Below are positions 17,285-27,300 of a stretch of DNA of 59,572 bases, piece after piece. Under the pieces are notes generated by a model. It ran no database searches. It was not told the DNA's origin and saw nothing but the letters and a program-made list of their open reading frames with translations. This DNA comes from Burkholderia sp. Bp9142 (GTDB lineage Bacteria; Pseudomonadota; Gammaproteobacteria; Burkholderiales; Burkholderiaceae). Numbering within the stretch: the stretch's first letter is position 1; every line of letters begins with the position of its first letter. Location: positions 1-59,572 of the forward strand of contig NZ_QTPP01000049.1 of assembly GCF_003853415.1 (NCBI RefSeq), in the 5' to 3' direction. The translations under genes and the position numbers were made by a program.

Positions 17285-18652
17285 ATGCATCCTTCGTTTC
17301 TTCCTCCACACGAGATTCGGACGCTGTTCTCCACGGCAATGTCCGAGATGTATTGCCAAGAAGTACCCCAATACAGCACGCTGCTGGATCTGGTCAGCGT
17401 AGTCAACGAGCGCACCCTCGGAGCCGAACCCGCGTTGCGTCAGTCACTGGAAAGCCAGAACGAACTGGAGCGCCTAGCGGTCGAGCGCCACGGCGCAATC
17501 CGGGTGGGTACACCGAAGGAGCTTTCGACCCTACGCCGGATCTTCGCGGTCATGGGCATGAAGCCGGTCGGCTACTACGATCTGTCGGTTGCGGGGGTGC
17601 CGGTGCATTCCACGGCGTTCCGCCCCGTCGGAGCCGATGCACTGGCGAAGAATCCGTTCCGGGTCTTCACCTCACTTCTGCGCCTTGAGCTTCTCCAGGA
17701 CGCGAAGTTGCGCGAAGAGGCGCAGGCCATTCTCGGGCGCCGTCAGGTGTTCACGGCCCGGGCGCTGCAATTGACCGAGCGCTTCGAGTCGACGGGCGGC
17801 CTCACAGCATCGGAGGCCGCAGAGTTCGTTACCGAAGTCCTGGAGACGTTCCGTTGGCACAGCGAATCCACCATCGACGCTTCCACGTACGAACGACTGC
17901 ATGATGCCCATCGGCTGATTGCAGATGTGGTGTGCTTCAAGGGACCCCACATTAATCATCTTACGCCCCGAACGCTGGACATCGATGCCGCGCAGGAGGA
18001 GATGGTTACCCGGGGCCTCGGAGCCAAGGACGTGATCGAAGGTCCTCCAAGGCGCAAGCACCCGATTTTGTTGCGGCAGACTAGTTTTAAGGCGCTGGAG
18101 GAAACGATTGTTTTCCAGGGGCAGGGCAATCAGGCTGGCTCACATACAGCCCGATTCGGCGAGATCGAACAGCGCGGCATGGCGCTGACGCGCAAGGGCC
18201 GGGAGCTTTATGACCAGTTGCTTGCTAAGGTGCGCGACATGAGCAACGCTGGCAATTCGGCTCCCGACTACGTGACACGCCTGGAGCAAGCATTCGTGGA
18301 ATTCCCGGACGATTTGCCCACGATCCTTGCGCAAGGATTGGCGTTCTTCCAGTTCACCCTCAAGGACGAAGCGGCCCTCCGGCAATTCGACGAGTGGGAT
18401 CTGAATGCTCTGGTGAGCCAGGGAGTCGTCGACGCAACGCCCATCACATACGAAGACTTTCTGCCTGTGAGCGCGGCAGGGATTTTCCAATCGAACCTTG
18501 GTGGCACCGAGCAGAAGAGCTACTCGGCATCCGCGGCGCAAGCTGCCTTCGAAGCAGACCTTGGTGATCGGGTGCTCGATGAGATCGCGCTTTATGAGGA
18601 GGCGCAGGCGTCGTCGATCGCGGCGCTGAAGGCAAAGTTCGCAGCACGTTAG
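17285..18652 (+). CDS. hglS: 2-oxoadipate dioxygenase/decarboxylase HglS (DUF1338)
   Basis: The 455-residue protein belongs to the HglS family, Fe(II) enzymes that turn 2-oxoadipate plus O2 into D-2-hydroxyglutarate and two CO2. The metal ligands known in Pseudomonas putida HglS (H70, H226, E294) fall here at H69 (VERHGAIRVGT), H225 (GPHINHLTPRT) and E293 (ARFGEIEQRG). The substrate arginine after the first histidine (R73) is kept, and so is the late DFLPVSAAGIFQSNLG segment. It follows the flavoprotein by nine bases, forming a two-step 2-oxoadipate to 2-oxoglutarate unit, the lower end of lysine/2-aminoadipate catabolism. I choose the ATG at 17285; a longer frame would run into the upstream gene. 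Confidence 0.93.
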   Translation: MHPSFLPPHEIRTLFSTAMSEMYCQEVPQYSTLLDLVSVVNERTLGAEPALRQSLESQNELERLAVERHGAIRVGTPKELSTLRRIFAVMGMKPVGYYDLSVAGVPVHSTAFRPVGADALAKNPFRVFTSLLRLELLQDAKLREEAQAILGRRQVFTARALQLTERFESTGGLTASEAAEFVTEVLETFRWHSESTIDASTYERLHDAHRLIADVVCFKGPHINHLTPRTLDIDAAQEEMVTRGLGAKDVIEGPPRRKHPILLRQTSFKALEETIVFQGQGNQAGSHTARFGEIEQRGMALTRKGRELYDQLLAKVRDMSNAGNSAPDYVTRLEQAFVEFPDDLPTILAQGLAFFQFTLKDEAALRQFDEWDLNALVSQGVVDATPITYEDFLPVSAAGIFQSNLGGTEQKSYSASAAQAAFEADLGDRVLDEIALYEEAQASSIAALKAKFAAR

Positions 18653-18903
18653 GCTGGCGTCGCGCACGCGGACATTTAACTCGACGTTCCCATGGGGCGG
18701 GGCGCATGTCGCCCCCTTATTGCATCAGGCGTGCGCTCGTAGGGATCGCCGCGGAGAACGTAGTCTCAGCGGCGACGATATGTTGCGTTGGTGGCTTGCA
18801 GTCCGTGCCGATTCAAAGACGATCTGCCCTGAGCGAGATCGGAAGGTCTGATCGAAACCGCGTTCCACGGAAAGCGCTCTCGCGGAGCGATAACAGACAG
18901 TTG

Positions 18904-19506
18904 CTACGAACGTTGCGAAATACCCAGTGCCTCGGAGATGAGCTCAAAGCCTCTCATACCCTTGTACGCTTCGATGTCGACGCCATGCAGAATGACCGCC
19001 TCTTGATCACCGTTCCTGTCATGATGTTTCCTCAGAAAATCGGCGGGCAGGGAGTAGAACGTAGGTTCCTGCGAGTAATCTGTCGACGCAAATTTCTCGT
19101 TCGACGACGGGCTGTAGTCAACGTTCAGACAGGTAAGCACCAGGAAGTCAAAGGCGTCAATTGAACGCTCTGTAATCGAGATGATGCACTCACGATCGGC
19201 CCTGTAGCGCTTCTCTATCCGTATTCGTATTGGCTTCGGGATACCGGATCGATATGGGAGCGTGCAGACGAGATCGTAGGCCTTGTTTATTAGCGGGGCC
19301 TTATGAGTGAGAATATTCCTGCGGAGAAGGTGACCCATCACCAAGTATTCAGCGCTCAACGAGATCATCGCCGAGTTCACGCGACTGCGCTTTTTCTGTT
19401 GACCTTTGTTCGGATTGTCGAAGTTCACGATGTGGTCATTGGAATCGGTGTGAGCCAGAAAGTCTGAGCGCAGATAGATGCGCTCAGTGGGTTTCCTGGC
19501 TATCAC
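18904..19506 (-). CDS. Unknown protein, possible PD-(D/E)XK nuclease-like fold
   Basis: The frame is 200 residues and probably starts at a GTG. Its middle resembles small restriction-like folds: MISLSAEYLVMGHLLRRN (helix), then a loop, AYDLVCTLP and IRIRIEKRY. This imitates the helix, Asp-strand and (E/Q)xK-strand pattern of PD-(D/E)XK enzymes, but the catalytic residues are not a clean match and I cannot name a family. It lies 12 bases after the DUF1338 gene on the same strand, so the two are probably co-transcribed. It sits at the boundary between the metabolic region and the defence island. Confidence 0.55.
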   Translation of the reverse strand: MIARKPTERIYLRSDFLAHTDSNDHIVNFDNPNKGQQKKRSRVNSAMISLSAEYLVMGHLLRRNILTHKAPLINKAYDLVCTLPYRSGIPKPIRIRIEKRYRADRECIISITERSIDAFDFLVLTCLNVDYSPSSNEKFASTDYSQEPTFYSLPADFLRKHHDRNGDQEAVILHGVDIEAYKGMRGFELISEALGISQRS

Positions 19507-19518
19507 ATCGTCGGCAAA

Positions 19519-20553
19519 TCAGCCCTGCTTTGCTGAGTTTGCCGTCATCTTGAAGATCCCTGTTGCATTGCCGGCGTCGAAACGCAGATCGGTCTCCCAA
19601 CGACGAGATTGCTGTTCAAACGTACGCTTGCGCGTGATGAACTCGTAGAACGAACCGGGGACATTGCGCGTCACGAAACTGCCGTCCCGAGTGCGGAACT
19701 CGCGTTGGACGGAATCGGCCCGATAGGCAGTCTGAAACACGCGACCGGAACGTGAGCGCTCGACCTCAGGTTTCATCGGTCGACCTTTGGCCTTTTCGTC
19801 ATCCGACAACTTGAACACGTCTTCGACACGATCCGTCGCGTGGTTGAATGCATTGCCTTCGGTCGCGATCCATGCCATCTCGGCAGATTCGCGCAGCAAC
19901 GTTTCGTAGTCTGCCTCGCGTGGGACATCATGCTGCCTTGCAAACGCACCAACGATGACCGGGAGCAATTCGTGTGCAGTCGCGAGAGAAACAGACCCAT
20001 CACGCTCGAGATCGGAAAGTTGAGAAACGGCAAGGGGCGTCAAGGGGTCTTTCGACGTGCCGACTACGTTTGTGACGGCTTGCTGAAATTCTTCGGAGAA
20101 TCGCTCTGGGTGCAGTTCGCTCACGAAAAATTGTGCGATCTCGTCCGGCGCGTCTTCGTGCGCGTACGCACGGCCTGTCATCCCGAGCTTGTCGAGCGGG
20201 TATCGGCCGTTCAACTTGAAGCCAAGCGGCCGAAGAATCCGGGTAAATGCGGCTTCGCCGGGGGGGAGGGCACCGTTGTTGGCCCATCGCACTGTGCGCA
20301 AAGCGCCGTGGTCAAAGTATACGGAGCCACCGTTGGCGATCGCGTCGCTCGTATAGGCTCGTCCATTGGGTGACCGCTCCAGCAGATCTTCGAAGAGGGC
20401 CATATTCATCGCCTGCGCCAGTTCGGCGCGCGTGACTGTGCCGTCTTCCCAGTCATTAAGCACGATCGGGAAATTAAGGGTCGCAAAAAGCAACTCTGTT
20501 TTTTTCGGCCCAAGCAACTTCAGTAACAGTTGTTCAACATTTGAGTTTCGCAT
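19519..20553 (-). CDS. DUF1338 protein, diverged HglS/2-oxoadipate dioxygenase paralogue
   Basis: The 344-residue protein keeps the DUF1338 core seen in HglS: a histidine-arginine pair in DHGALRTVRW (H82, R86), a second histidine in GNAFNHATDRV (H238), and a plausible third ligand in PGSFYEFITRK (E304). Other DUF1338-like stretches are PPGEAAFTRILRPLGF and LGMTGRAYAHEDAP. It is about 110 residues shorter than HglS and clearly a different subfamily. It is probably a metal-dependent dioxygenase on a 2-oxo acid, but the substrate is not established. It is unusual to find a second member less than 1 kb from hglS, on the opposite strand and paired with an unknown gene. Confidence 0.75.
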   Translation of the reverse strand: MRNSNVEQLLLKLLGPKKTELLFATLNFPIVLNDWEDGTVTRAELAQAMNMALFEDLLERSPNGRAYTSDAIANGGSVYFDHGALRTVRWANNGALPPGEAAFTRILRPLGFKLNGRYPLDKLGMTGRAYAHEDAPDEIAQFFVSELHPERFSEEFQQAVTNVVGTSKDPLTPLAVSQLSDLERDGSVSLATAHELLPVIVGAFARQHDVPREADYETLLRESAEMAWIATEGNAFNHATDRVEDVFKLSDDEKAKGRPMKPEVERSRSGRVFQTAYRADSVQREFRTRDGSFVTRNVPGSFYEFITRKRTFEQQSRRWETDLRFDAGNATGIFKMTANSAKQG

Positions 20554-21159
20554 CGCTTATCTCACAGTGCACGTTCAGCACGGACAGGACAGGGAAATAG
20601 TTCAGCCGCCGGCAAGCCAGGATGTTGGCTAGTTCTACTAGTTGGCATTATTCGGTGCTGATGTCCGTGCCGTAAAGCGAGACTAAGTTGGTCTGTGATG
20701 ACAATTTGGAACTAGTCGCGGCACTGAAAATACGATGGCCGGGGGCCGAGGTTTGCCAGATCGTGGGTGACGGTCGGAGCAACGTACATCGGCGCGGCTC
20801 CAAGCTCAGGTGGCCATCCATTGGGTGGTGCTTGCAAACTCCTAGGCCATTTCAATCGGAGTGGAGGAAACTTGCCTGCGCATTCCGTCCAAGCGTTACA
20901 GCTTCGATGTCGTGTGCAATACCGGTGCCGAGGCGCGAACTTGATGCGAGGCTAAACGGCCAGCCGAGATTTGTGAAATCTCCACCGCCTCCGGCTAAGA
21001 GCTGATGACGCGAACGTGAAGTCGCCAACCGGACTTGCTAACCGTGGCTGGAACTGCACTCGCCTGCGCTGGCTCCCGATCCTGAGATGCACCTTCGAGA
21101 TCCATACTCTCGCCGCAGCCGATCTCGTGCAGTGCCAGGTAAGTATTATGCAGCCGCTG
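20554..21159. other. Intergenic region
   Basis: There are 606 bases between the DUF1338 start and the gamma-glutamylcyclotransferase stop. No open frame shows a family motif, and I found no tRNA or repeat. The promoter of the 20553 gene should lie at its left edge. Confidence 0.5.
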
Positions 21160-21681
21160 CTATGAGGTCGGCACATTGTAGATGCCGCTTTCTCGCGCTG
21201 CCCTAGCCGAGTTGGGGTCGTCTACAGAATCGACTTGCTCGATGGCAGCGATGTAGCTCGCGGGGAGATGTGCCTGCCGCGCACCGGCCAGGACGTGGTT
21301 CTTGTACCAGTGGTATGAGTGGAGCCCTGGCTGCTTGTTGGTGGCAATGTACGTGTCAGCCGGAAGCATGCCTTGCTCGGTTTCAACATCGACGTGTCGC
21401 GAGTCGTATCCAAAACCTGCACCTTCTGCTTCGTCGAGCGCGTGGCGGTCGGTGTCGGTAACGGCATACAGAACCCCGTACACGCGGTCATCTCTCGCAT
21501 CAGTTTTTTCGCAATCGCATTTGCCAGAGCCATCTTTGCGGCTGAACTTGTCAAACACGAGGCGATAGCCGGTCAAGAATCCAGTTGCAACCACACGAGC
21601 CGATGGGGATCGCGTGACAAGACGCTCAACGCTCATGTTCGAGCCGTATGCGAAATAAAGAAATTCGTTCGGGTTCAGCAT
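21160..21681 (-). CDS. Gamma-glutamylcyclotransferase-like protein (AIG2/GGCT fold)
   Basis: This 173-residue protein begins with the family signature FLYFAYGSNM (residues 7-16) and has the acidic active-site segment ALDEAEGAGFGYD (E84/E86). Such proteins cyclise gamma-glutamyl groups to 5-oxoproline. The reaction product is the substrate expected for the oxoprolinase at 666-4298, but the two genes are 17 kb apart and on different segments, so a functional link is speculative. It stands alone. Stand-alone GGCT-fold genes are common in accessory regions with unknown roles. Confidence 0.85.
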   Translation of the reverse strand: MLNPNEFLYFAYGSNMSVERLVTRSPSARVVATGFLTGYRLVFDKFSRKDGSGKCDCEKTDARDDRVYGVLYAVTDTDRHALDEAEGAGFGYDSRHVDVETEQGMLPADTYIATNKQPGLHSYHWYKNHVLAGARQAHLPASYIAAIEQVDSVDDPNSARAARESGIYNVPTS

Positions 21682-22534
21682 CTACACTCCGGATGTACGA
21701 ACACTTTGCCTCTACGTAAACTCTACATTGCGACGATCTTCAACTGGTTAACCCAGCTTGTCTCACCTTACAGTGTTTTGCTTCTCTTGAAGGATGCATG
21801 CCTTGATTCAGATATGCACCTTGGTGGAGTTGAGCCCAGCCCCATCCTTATAGAGGCCTTCAGACCCAACTCACGGGCATCTTGGGGATGCACCTCGGAG
21901 CCAGCGTCACCCGTCAGCCGTTTGTCTCGAGGCGCTAACTTCGCCACCTCGCCCGGGGTCTCAAGACTATCCCACAGTCCCGGGGTATCCCGTGGCCGCT
22001 GCCGTTGTCTGCCCGACCAGCCACGCGGCAACCCTGAAGCAGTGGGTCGCTGTCAGTATACGTCGCAGAGAGGGGCATGATTCGACACCGACGAGCACTT
22101 TCTCAATTCCCATTGCTATTCAGAGAGATTTTGGAGATTGCCGGGTTGGACGGCTTGCTTGCCGAGTCGACATGGGAGAGAAAATGTGCGTTGTGGCGGG
22201 ACGATTAACAGAATCCGCTGCTATAGTTGCTGTGGGGTTACAGTCGACCGACCAGATGTGTGACAGTTCGATGAACGCAGCTACGCCTTTGGCTTGTACG
22301 GGCGCGTAAGCGTCGCACAACAATACAAATACAATGGGGTCAAGAGATGTTTGGACGAGACCATTCGGTAATTCGGGGTGTAGCGACATCTCATTTTTTC
22401 GGTATGTGCCGGAAATGGGAAACCAGTGACAGTGAGAACGCTATTCGAATGCCGACTCGGTGTCCGGTGGTCGCCAGCGGCGAAGACGGTCACTCGGCGG
22501 CATTTGAAAATGCACTGACGGGTTCCGTTGTCTG
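21682..22534. other. Intergenic region upstream of the protease-STAND operon
   Basis: This 853-base gap separates the divergent cyclotransferase and the first protease gene. It contains small, mutually overlapping open frames with no family resemblance. Codon use does not favour any of them. The promoter of the 22535-29432 operon must lie here, but I cannot single it out. No CRISPR-like or tRNA-like structure is seen. Confidence 0.5.
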
Positions 22535-24346
22535 ATGGCGACGGCAGACCATGTGTCCGAGCTGATGTTTGAGGATGAGGACATCGAGCTCGTCGTTCGC
22601 AATCCAGACACGCGTGCGCAGGTTGCCGAGGCGCTGGCGCAGATTCGCGTGGGGCGCGAAGAAGATGTGCCGAGTGCGGAAGGATTGGATGCCGCAGCGG
22701 AATTGATTGGTGATGATCGCGCGCAGGTCTGGGTGGCGACTCTCAAGCGCAAGGGCTACCTGGCAACCTTCGTCGAAGCGCTGCGCATGCGTGGTCTGGT
22801 CGGCGAGGCTTGGGACCTCGACCACCAACAACTAATGTTCGATGATGTAAAGCTCCCTGACTTCTTGGCCAGGGCGAGGGTCTTTCGGTGCAAAGTGCGT
22901 GTAGGCGGCGGCGTCAAAGGTACCGGTATCCTAGTTGGTCCCAGCTCGGTCTTGACGGCGTGGCACGTGACCGCAGTGGCGGGACCGAGCGACGTGCCAG
23001 GGGAGCGTCCTGAGATTGACGTGGTGCTCACGGACGGACGTACGATCCCGGCAGTCATGCTTCCCGGCGCGTCTCCCTGCGGTGATGCTGAGTGGCCTCC
23101 TGAGGGTGGACGCGCGCCGAAATCCGATGCTGAGGTCGAAGGCCGTCACGACGTTGTGTTACTGCGCTTGAAGCAACCTGTTGGCATCCACTTGACGTTC
23201 GCCACCTTGGCGTCGCCAGCGTACGAGTATCGAGGCCCCGCGGCAGTTGTATTGATCTCATATCCGGAAGGCGAGTGGCGTGGTGTGGAATTTACCAACC
23301 TGCGAAAGCTGCGCAACCTGACGGCGCGGTGGGGCTATGATGTGCGGGGTACGCGGGGCGGCTCGTCGGGCGGAGGATGCTTCGACACGAGTTTTTCGCT
23401 AGCCGGTATTCACCAAGGGCGCGCAGATGGTGGCGGTCGCTTGGTACCGCTGGTCCGCTTCGACAGCATTGTGCGTGAAGCGATCGCAGACGACGAGATG
23501 CCCGAGAAACTGTGGTCGCTCGACGGCTCACCGGAGAGCGGTCTGGTGGTGGGCCGCGACGGTTTTTTCATTGGCTATCATGCTGCCATGCGTGGGCCGA
23601 CACGTGCTCGGGGCATGTGGATTCGCCGCGTCGACCTCAGACACGACTTGTCGGGTCTTCCTTTTTCATTCGAGATGCTGGACAAGCTGGTGGCGCGAAG
23701 TCCTGCTACCAAGCTGGTCCGGGTCAGTTTCGATGCCATGGTTCACGATCTGCCAAGCGAAATTGCACGCCGGGCGTCAGCCGCTGGCGTGCAGGTCGAA
23801 GAGCCAGAGGCCAAGAACGGCGTCGCGGTGGATCAGACTGAGCCCGAGGCCGTGGTCGCCGACCGCAGCCTGCGGTTGGCGCAGGCTCTCAACGAGAAGG
23901 CACGAGAGTTGGGCATCAGACTCTGGGTGTTCTTCGACCATCCGTCGGTGGTGTTTGGCGACGAGTCCCGCTGGGCGTTGACCGCATTCGTGGATCAAGC
24001 GATTCGGCTTGAGCACCTGCGCCTCGTCCTCGCCGGCTACGAGGCTATTCAGATGCCGGGCGTTCAGTTCGAAACGCGCTTCGACGCTGAGGGCGAAGGC
24101 GCACCCGGGTTGATTGTCGAATACCTCACCGATGTACGTGAAGAAGATGTCCGTAACCTCATCCAAACTGCTGCCAAGGACATGAATTGTGCGATCAGTC
24201 CCGAGCGCGTCAATGAATGGACTGACGAGGCACTGAGGGACCTTCACCCCGTCAACGGCAGGTATGACAGCGTCCTACGGACCGAAATCGCTTCCCGCCT
24301 GCAGCCGCGGCTCAAGCAGCTCTGCGACGAAGGAGGCCACGTATGA
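22535..24346 (+). CDS. Trypsin-like serine protease with helical N-terminal domain and unknown C-terminal domain
   Basis: The 603-residue protein has three parts. Residues 1-95 form an acidic, helical region of the size of effector-associated (Death-like) adaptor domains, though I cannot fix the family. Residues 115-320 are a trypsin-like peptidase with the full triad: H144 in LTAWHV, D206 in RHDVVLL and S278 in RGGSSGGGCFD. Residues 380-603 are an alpha/beta region with RLWVFFDHPSVVFGDE and LVLAGYEA, similar in feel to the C-terminal domains of VMAP-type conflict proteins. No signal peptide is present, so it acts in the cytoplasm. Its last codons overlap the STAND gene (ATGA), the hallmark of a coupled operon. 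Likely role: the protease arm of an NTPase-controlled defence system. The start at 22535 is the only usable one after an in-frame stop. Confidence 0.8.
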   Translation: MATADHVSELMFEDEDIELVVRNPDTRAQVAEALAQIRVGREEDVPSAEGLDAAAELIGDDRAQVWVATLKRKGYLATFVEALRMRGLVGEAWDLDHQQLMFDDVKLPDFLARARVFRCKVRVGGGVKGTGILVGPSSVLTAWHVTAVAGPSDVPGERPEIDVVLTDGRTIPAVMLPGASPCGDAEWPPEGGRAPKSDAEVEGRHDVVLLRLKQPVGIHLTFATLASPAYEYRGPAAVVLISYPEGEWRGVEFTNLRKLRNLTARWGYDVRGTRGGSSGGGCFDTSFSLAGIHQGRADGGGRLVPLVRFDSIVREAIADDEMPEKLWSLDGSPESGLVVGRDGFFIGYHAAMRGPTRARGMWIRRVDLRHDLSGLPFSFEMLDKLVARSPATKLVRVSFDAMVHDLPSEIARRASAAGVQVEEPEAKNGVAVDQTEPEAVVADRSLRLAQALNEKARELGIRLWVFFDHPSVVFGDESRWALTAFVDQAIRLEHLRLVLAGYEAIQMPGVQFETRFDAEGEGAPGLIVEYLTDVREEDVRNLIQTAAKDMNCAISPERVNEWTDEALRDLHPVNGRYDSVLRTEIASRLQPRLKQLCDEGGHV

Positions 24347-27300
24347 ATGCAGACGACCTCACGCTTGATTACGCTCGGCTGTTCGCCGCTTTATCCGGTC
24401 CATTCGTGCCGAAGCAAGCCCTTCAGCCGTGGACATCGCGTGACAACCTGGACCGCCTCGCCATGGTGGCAACTCGTCTTGCTGAAGTTTGCGACACGAG
24501 CCCGATTGGTGCCGGCGGCCACTGGCTGATGCGTACGCCGGCGCGACACTCATTGCTCAAATCGCTAGCCCCATCGGAACTCGTCGCAGCAGTGGTCGAA
24601 CGGCGCAAGAGTGTCCCCGACTCGGAAACTACGGACTTACTAGCTGTTCTGCTCGATGAGCCACCGCTTGCGCGCGCCGACATCCGAGCCATCATCGATG
24701 CTCAGAGTGACCAAGCAAAGCTTGAGCGTGTCATCGTGGCGCTCGACCGCGCCGGCGAGGTCGCACCCTCCAATGATTTGTTGCAGTCGGCACGTTCAGC
24801 CCTGTCAGAATTCCACCGAGCTGAGAACCGACGTCGCATCGCTGAACGAGGCTTCTTCGGGCGCGATAGTGAATCCGCCGGGATCGCGGAATGGCTATCG
24901 CGTCCCATCGAAGTAGCTCCGGTCGCTTGCTTGCTCGTGACCGGCGGACCAGGCATCGGCAAGTCGACACTGCTTGCTGAGTCGGTGCGCCGCTACCACG
25001 AGCGCGATAATCCGCTAGTTCTCCGGCTCGACTTCGATCGAGCAGGGCTCGACGTGCAAGATCAACTCGGGCTGACTATGGAGGCGGCGCGCCAACTGGC
25101 GGAACAACTGGGCGCCACCGGTGATGACCTGCTGAATGCGCGGCTCGATGCAGGAACTGTCTTTGATCTGGACGTGAACCGGCATTCCAGTCTCCGCCAA
25201 CGTGGGCCGGAATCACTTGTGGCAAAGCTCGGCGAGACTGTGGTCGCGGCGGGACGACCGGTGTTGGTTGTGCTTGATACGCTGGAAGTGTTGCGCGGCC
25301 GAGGTGAGACTCACCCCATTACGTTGTTTCGCTGGCTCGACAGCCTTGTGGCGAGTGGTGTAAAGCCGATGTGTGTGCTTGCGGCCGGCCGGGGCGACGC
25401 GCTTGACAGCCTCGAGCAGATCGGCAGCGTAGGATCCGGTAGTACAACCGCCGACTGGGGAACTCGACGGGTTACTCGCATGGAACTTCTTGGCCTTGAA
25501 GCCGATGCGGCGAGGGCCTTGCTGGCCAAACTGGGCACGCCGTCGGGCCTCCAGAATGAGATGCTTGAAATCGCGCAAGGCAATCCGCTCAAGCTTCGCC
25601 TTGCCGCGGAGATAGGCAGACGGTTAGGCGTTGAGCACCTACCGAAGCGCAAGCGTGGCAGCGAGGTTAGTGCCGCCTTCCTCTATCGAATGCTTTTGTC
25701 ACGCATTGATGAACCCGACTTGAGGCGGCTCGCTCATCCCGGCCTGATCGTTCGACGGATCAACGCTGACGTCATCCGCAGGGTGATGGCTCCAACGCTT
25801 GGCCTTGGGGCCATCACCCAGGACCGGGCAAGCGAACTCTTGAATCAGTTGGCAGCCCACCACTGGCTGGTCGAGAACGACCCCGGTGCTCCGGGCTTCC
25901 TCAAGCACCGCAGCGACATGCGTACGTTGCTGCTGCCTCTGCTTTACAACTCGTCGCCGAAGCAATCGGCTCGGATCGATGCCGCGGCCTTGCGCTGGTT
26001 CGCGGCGCAGCCGCAGCCCTGGGCGGAAGTCGAGGCGGTGTACCACGAACTGCAACTGACCCGCGTCGGGCGTGCCGCGCCAAGCGTGCCCTTCAAAGTC
26101 GCCGCCCAATTCGACTTGGAAGCCCTTGACGAGTTACCTCGCGCCGCGGCCGATCTGGTGCTGGCAACCCGTGGCGAGCGAACCAGTCAGTTCCGAGGTT
26201 CACAATCGACGGTCGGCGCAAGCGGGGACGATGCCGGTGTTACGCGTGAACTGCTGGCGATCATCCAGCGTCAGGACTGGCGTGAGGGCGAGTATCTCGT
26301 GCGAGGCATGCTCGATGCTGGCGGATTGGACGTTCGCTCTCAGGCTGCAGACGCACTTCGCACGTTCCTGTGGCGATCAGGCCAGTGGGCAAAAGCCCGC
26401 CTCTGGCTGCGCGAGCGCAACCGCTTCGATGAGTCAGACGAGGATCTCGCTGACTTGCCCGAGCCGCTTGCACTAGCGCGACTGGAGATGCGGGCAGAGT
26501 TCGAGCCAGAGAGACTGCGCCGGCAGTGGCGTTCGTGGCGGCCATTGATGTCGCGGCTTGAAGGTACGGCAACTGCAGCGACCGACAACTGCGCGCGCCA
26601 CGGCGCGCTCGCACTGCTCCTCGCGAATTTGCCAGAACCATTCCATTTCTCGCAGAGGAAATCTCGCGAGAGCGATTTGGCCGCAGCAGCCAATGAGCGC
26701 TGGGTTGGTGTTGAGGGGCGCGAGGCGGCACATGCTGATGAGCTTGGCCGCCAGCGGCTTGGGCAAGCAGCTCGGTACGCTGAGGATGCGACAGGGCTAC
26801 TTCCCGGACGGATTCTCGCCACGCTTACTCCGTACTCGACCTTCGCCGACAACCTCTTGTTTTCGGAGGGCAGCGCCGATCTGCGCGGGGCAGCAGAGTC
26901 ATCAGCAGAGGCAATTGCGAGGAACGGAGGGCTGCTTGGGGACCGGCAGTTGGAGCTCAACGTGTCGCGGACAGGCAGACAAATCGCATGGCTGGCAGAC
27001 CTTGGTCTGTTCGCCGAGTGGGCTGGGGCGACCAGCTTCGTCTTGCGAAACGAAGATCTCGGGCTCATTGGTCGCGCCGCAGAACGTTGGCGACGAACCA
27101 TGGCGGGCGACTGGTCGATCGGTATCCGGCGCGGAGAATGGCGCAGATTGCCGCGGCTTGACGAAACCTTGCGCGGGCGTTTGCGTGAACTCATGGAAGC
27201 GCCAAACCCTGTGAGCCGTGCGCGGGAGCAACTTGACATCTGGACCGTGGGACTTCCAACGGACGCGCTGCTGCAGCGTTTGCAGCGACGGCTACGCGGG

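Noticed and set aside
21160..21681. Functional link between gamma-glutamylcyclotransferase and the 5-oxoprolinase
   Set aside because: The chemistry would fit, but the genes are 17 kb apart in different blocks and strands, so position gives no support.
22535..22820. EAD1 domain at the N-terminus of the first protease
   Set aside because: The size and helical nature fit an effector-associated domain, but the residue pattern does not match EAD1 as I know it, so I leave the family open.
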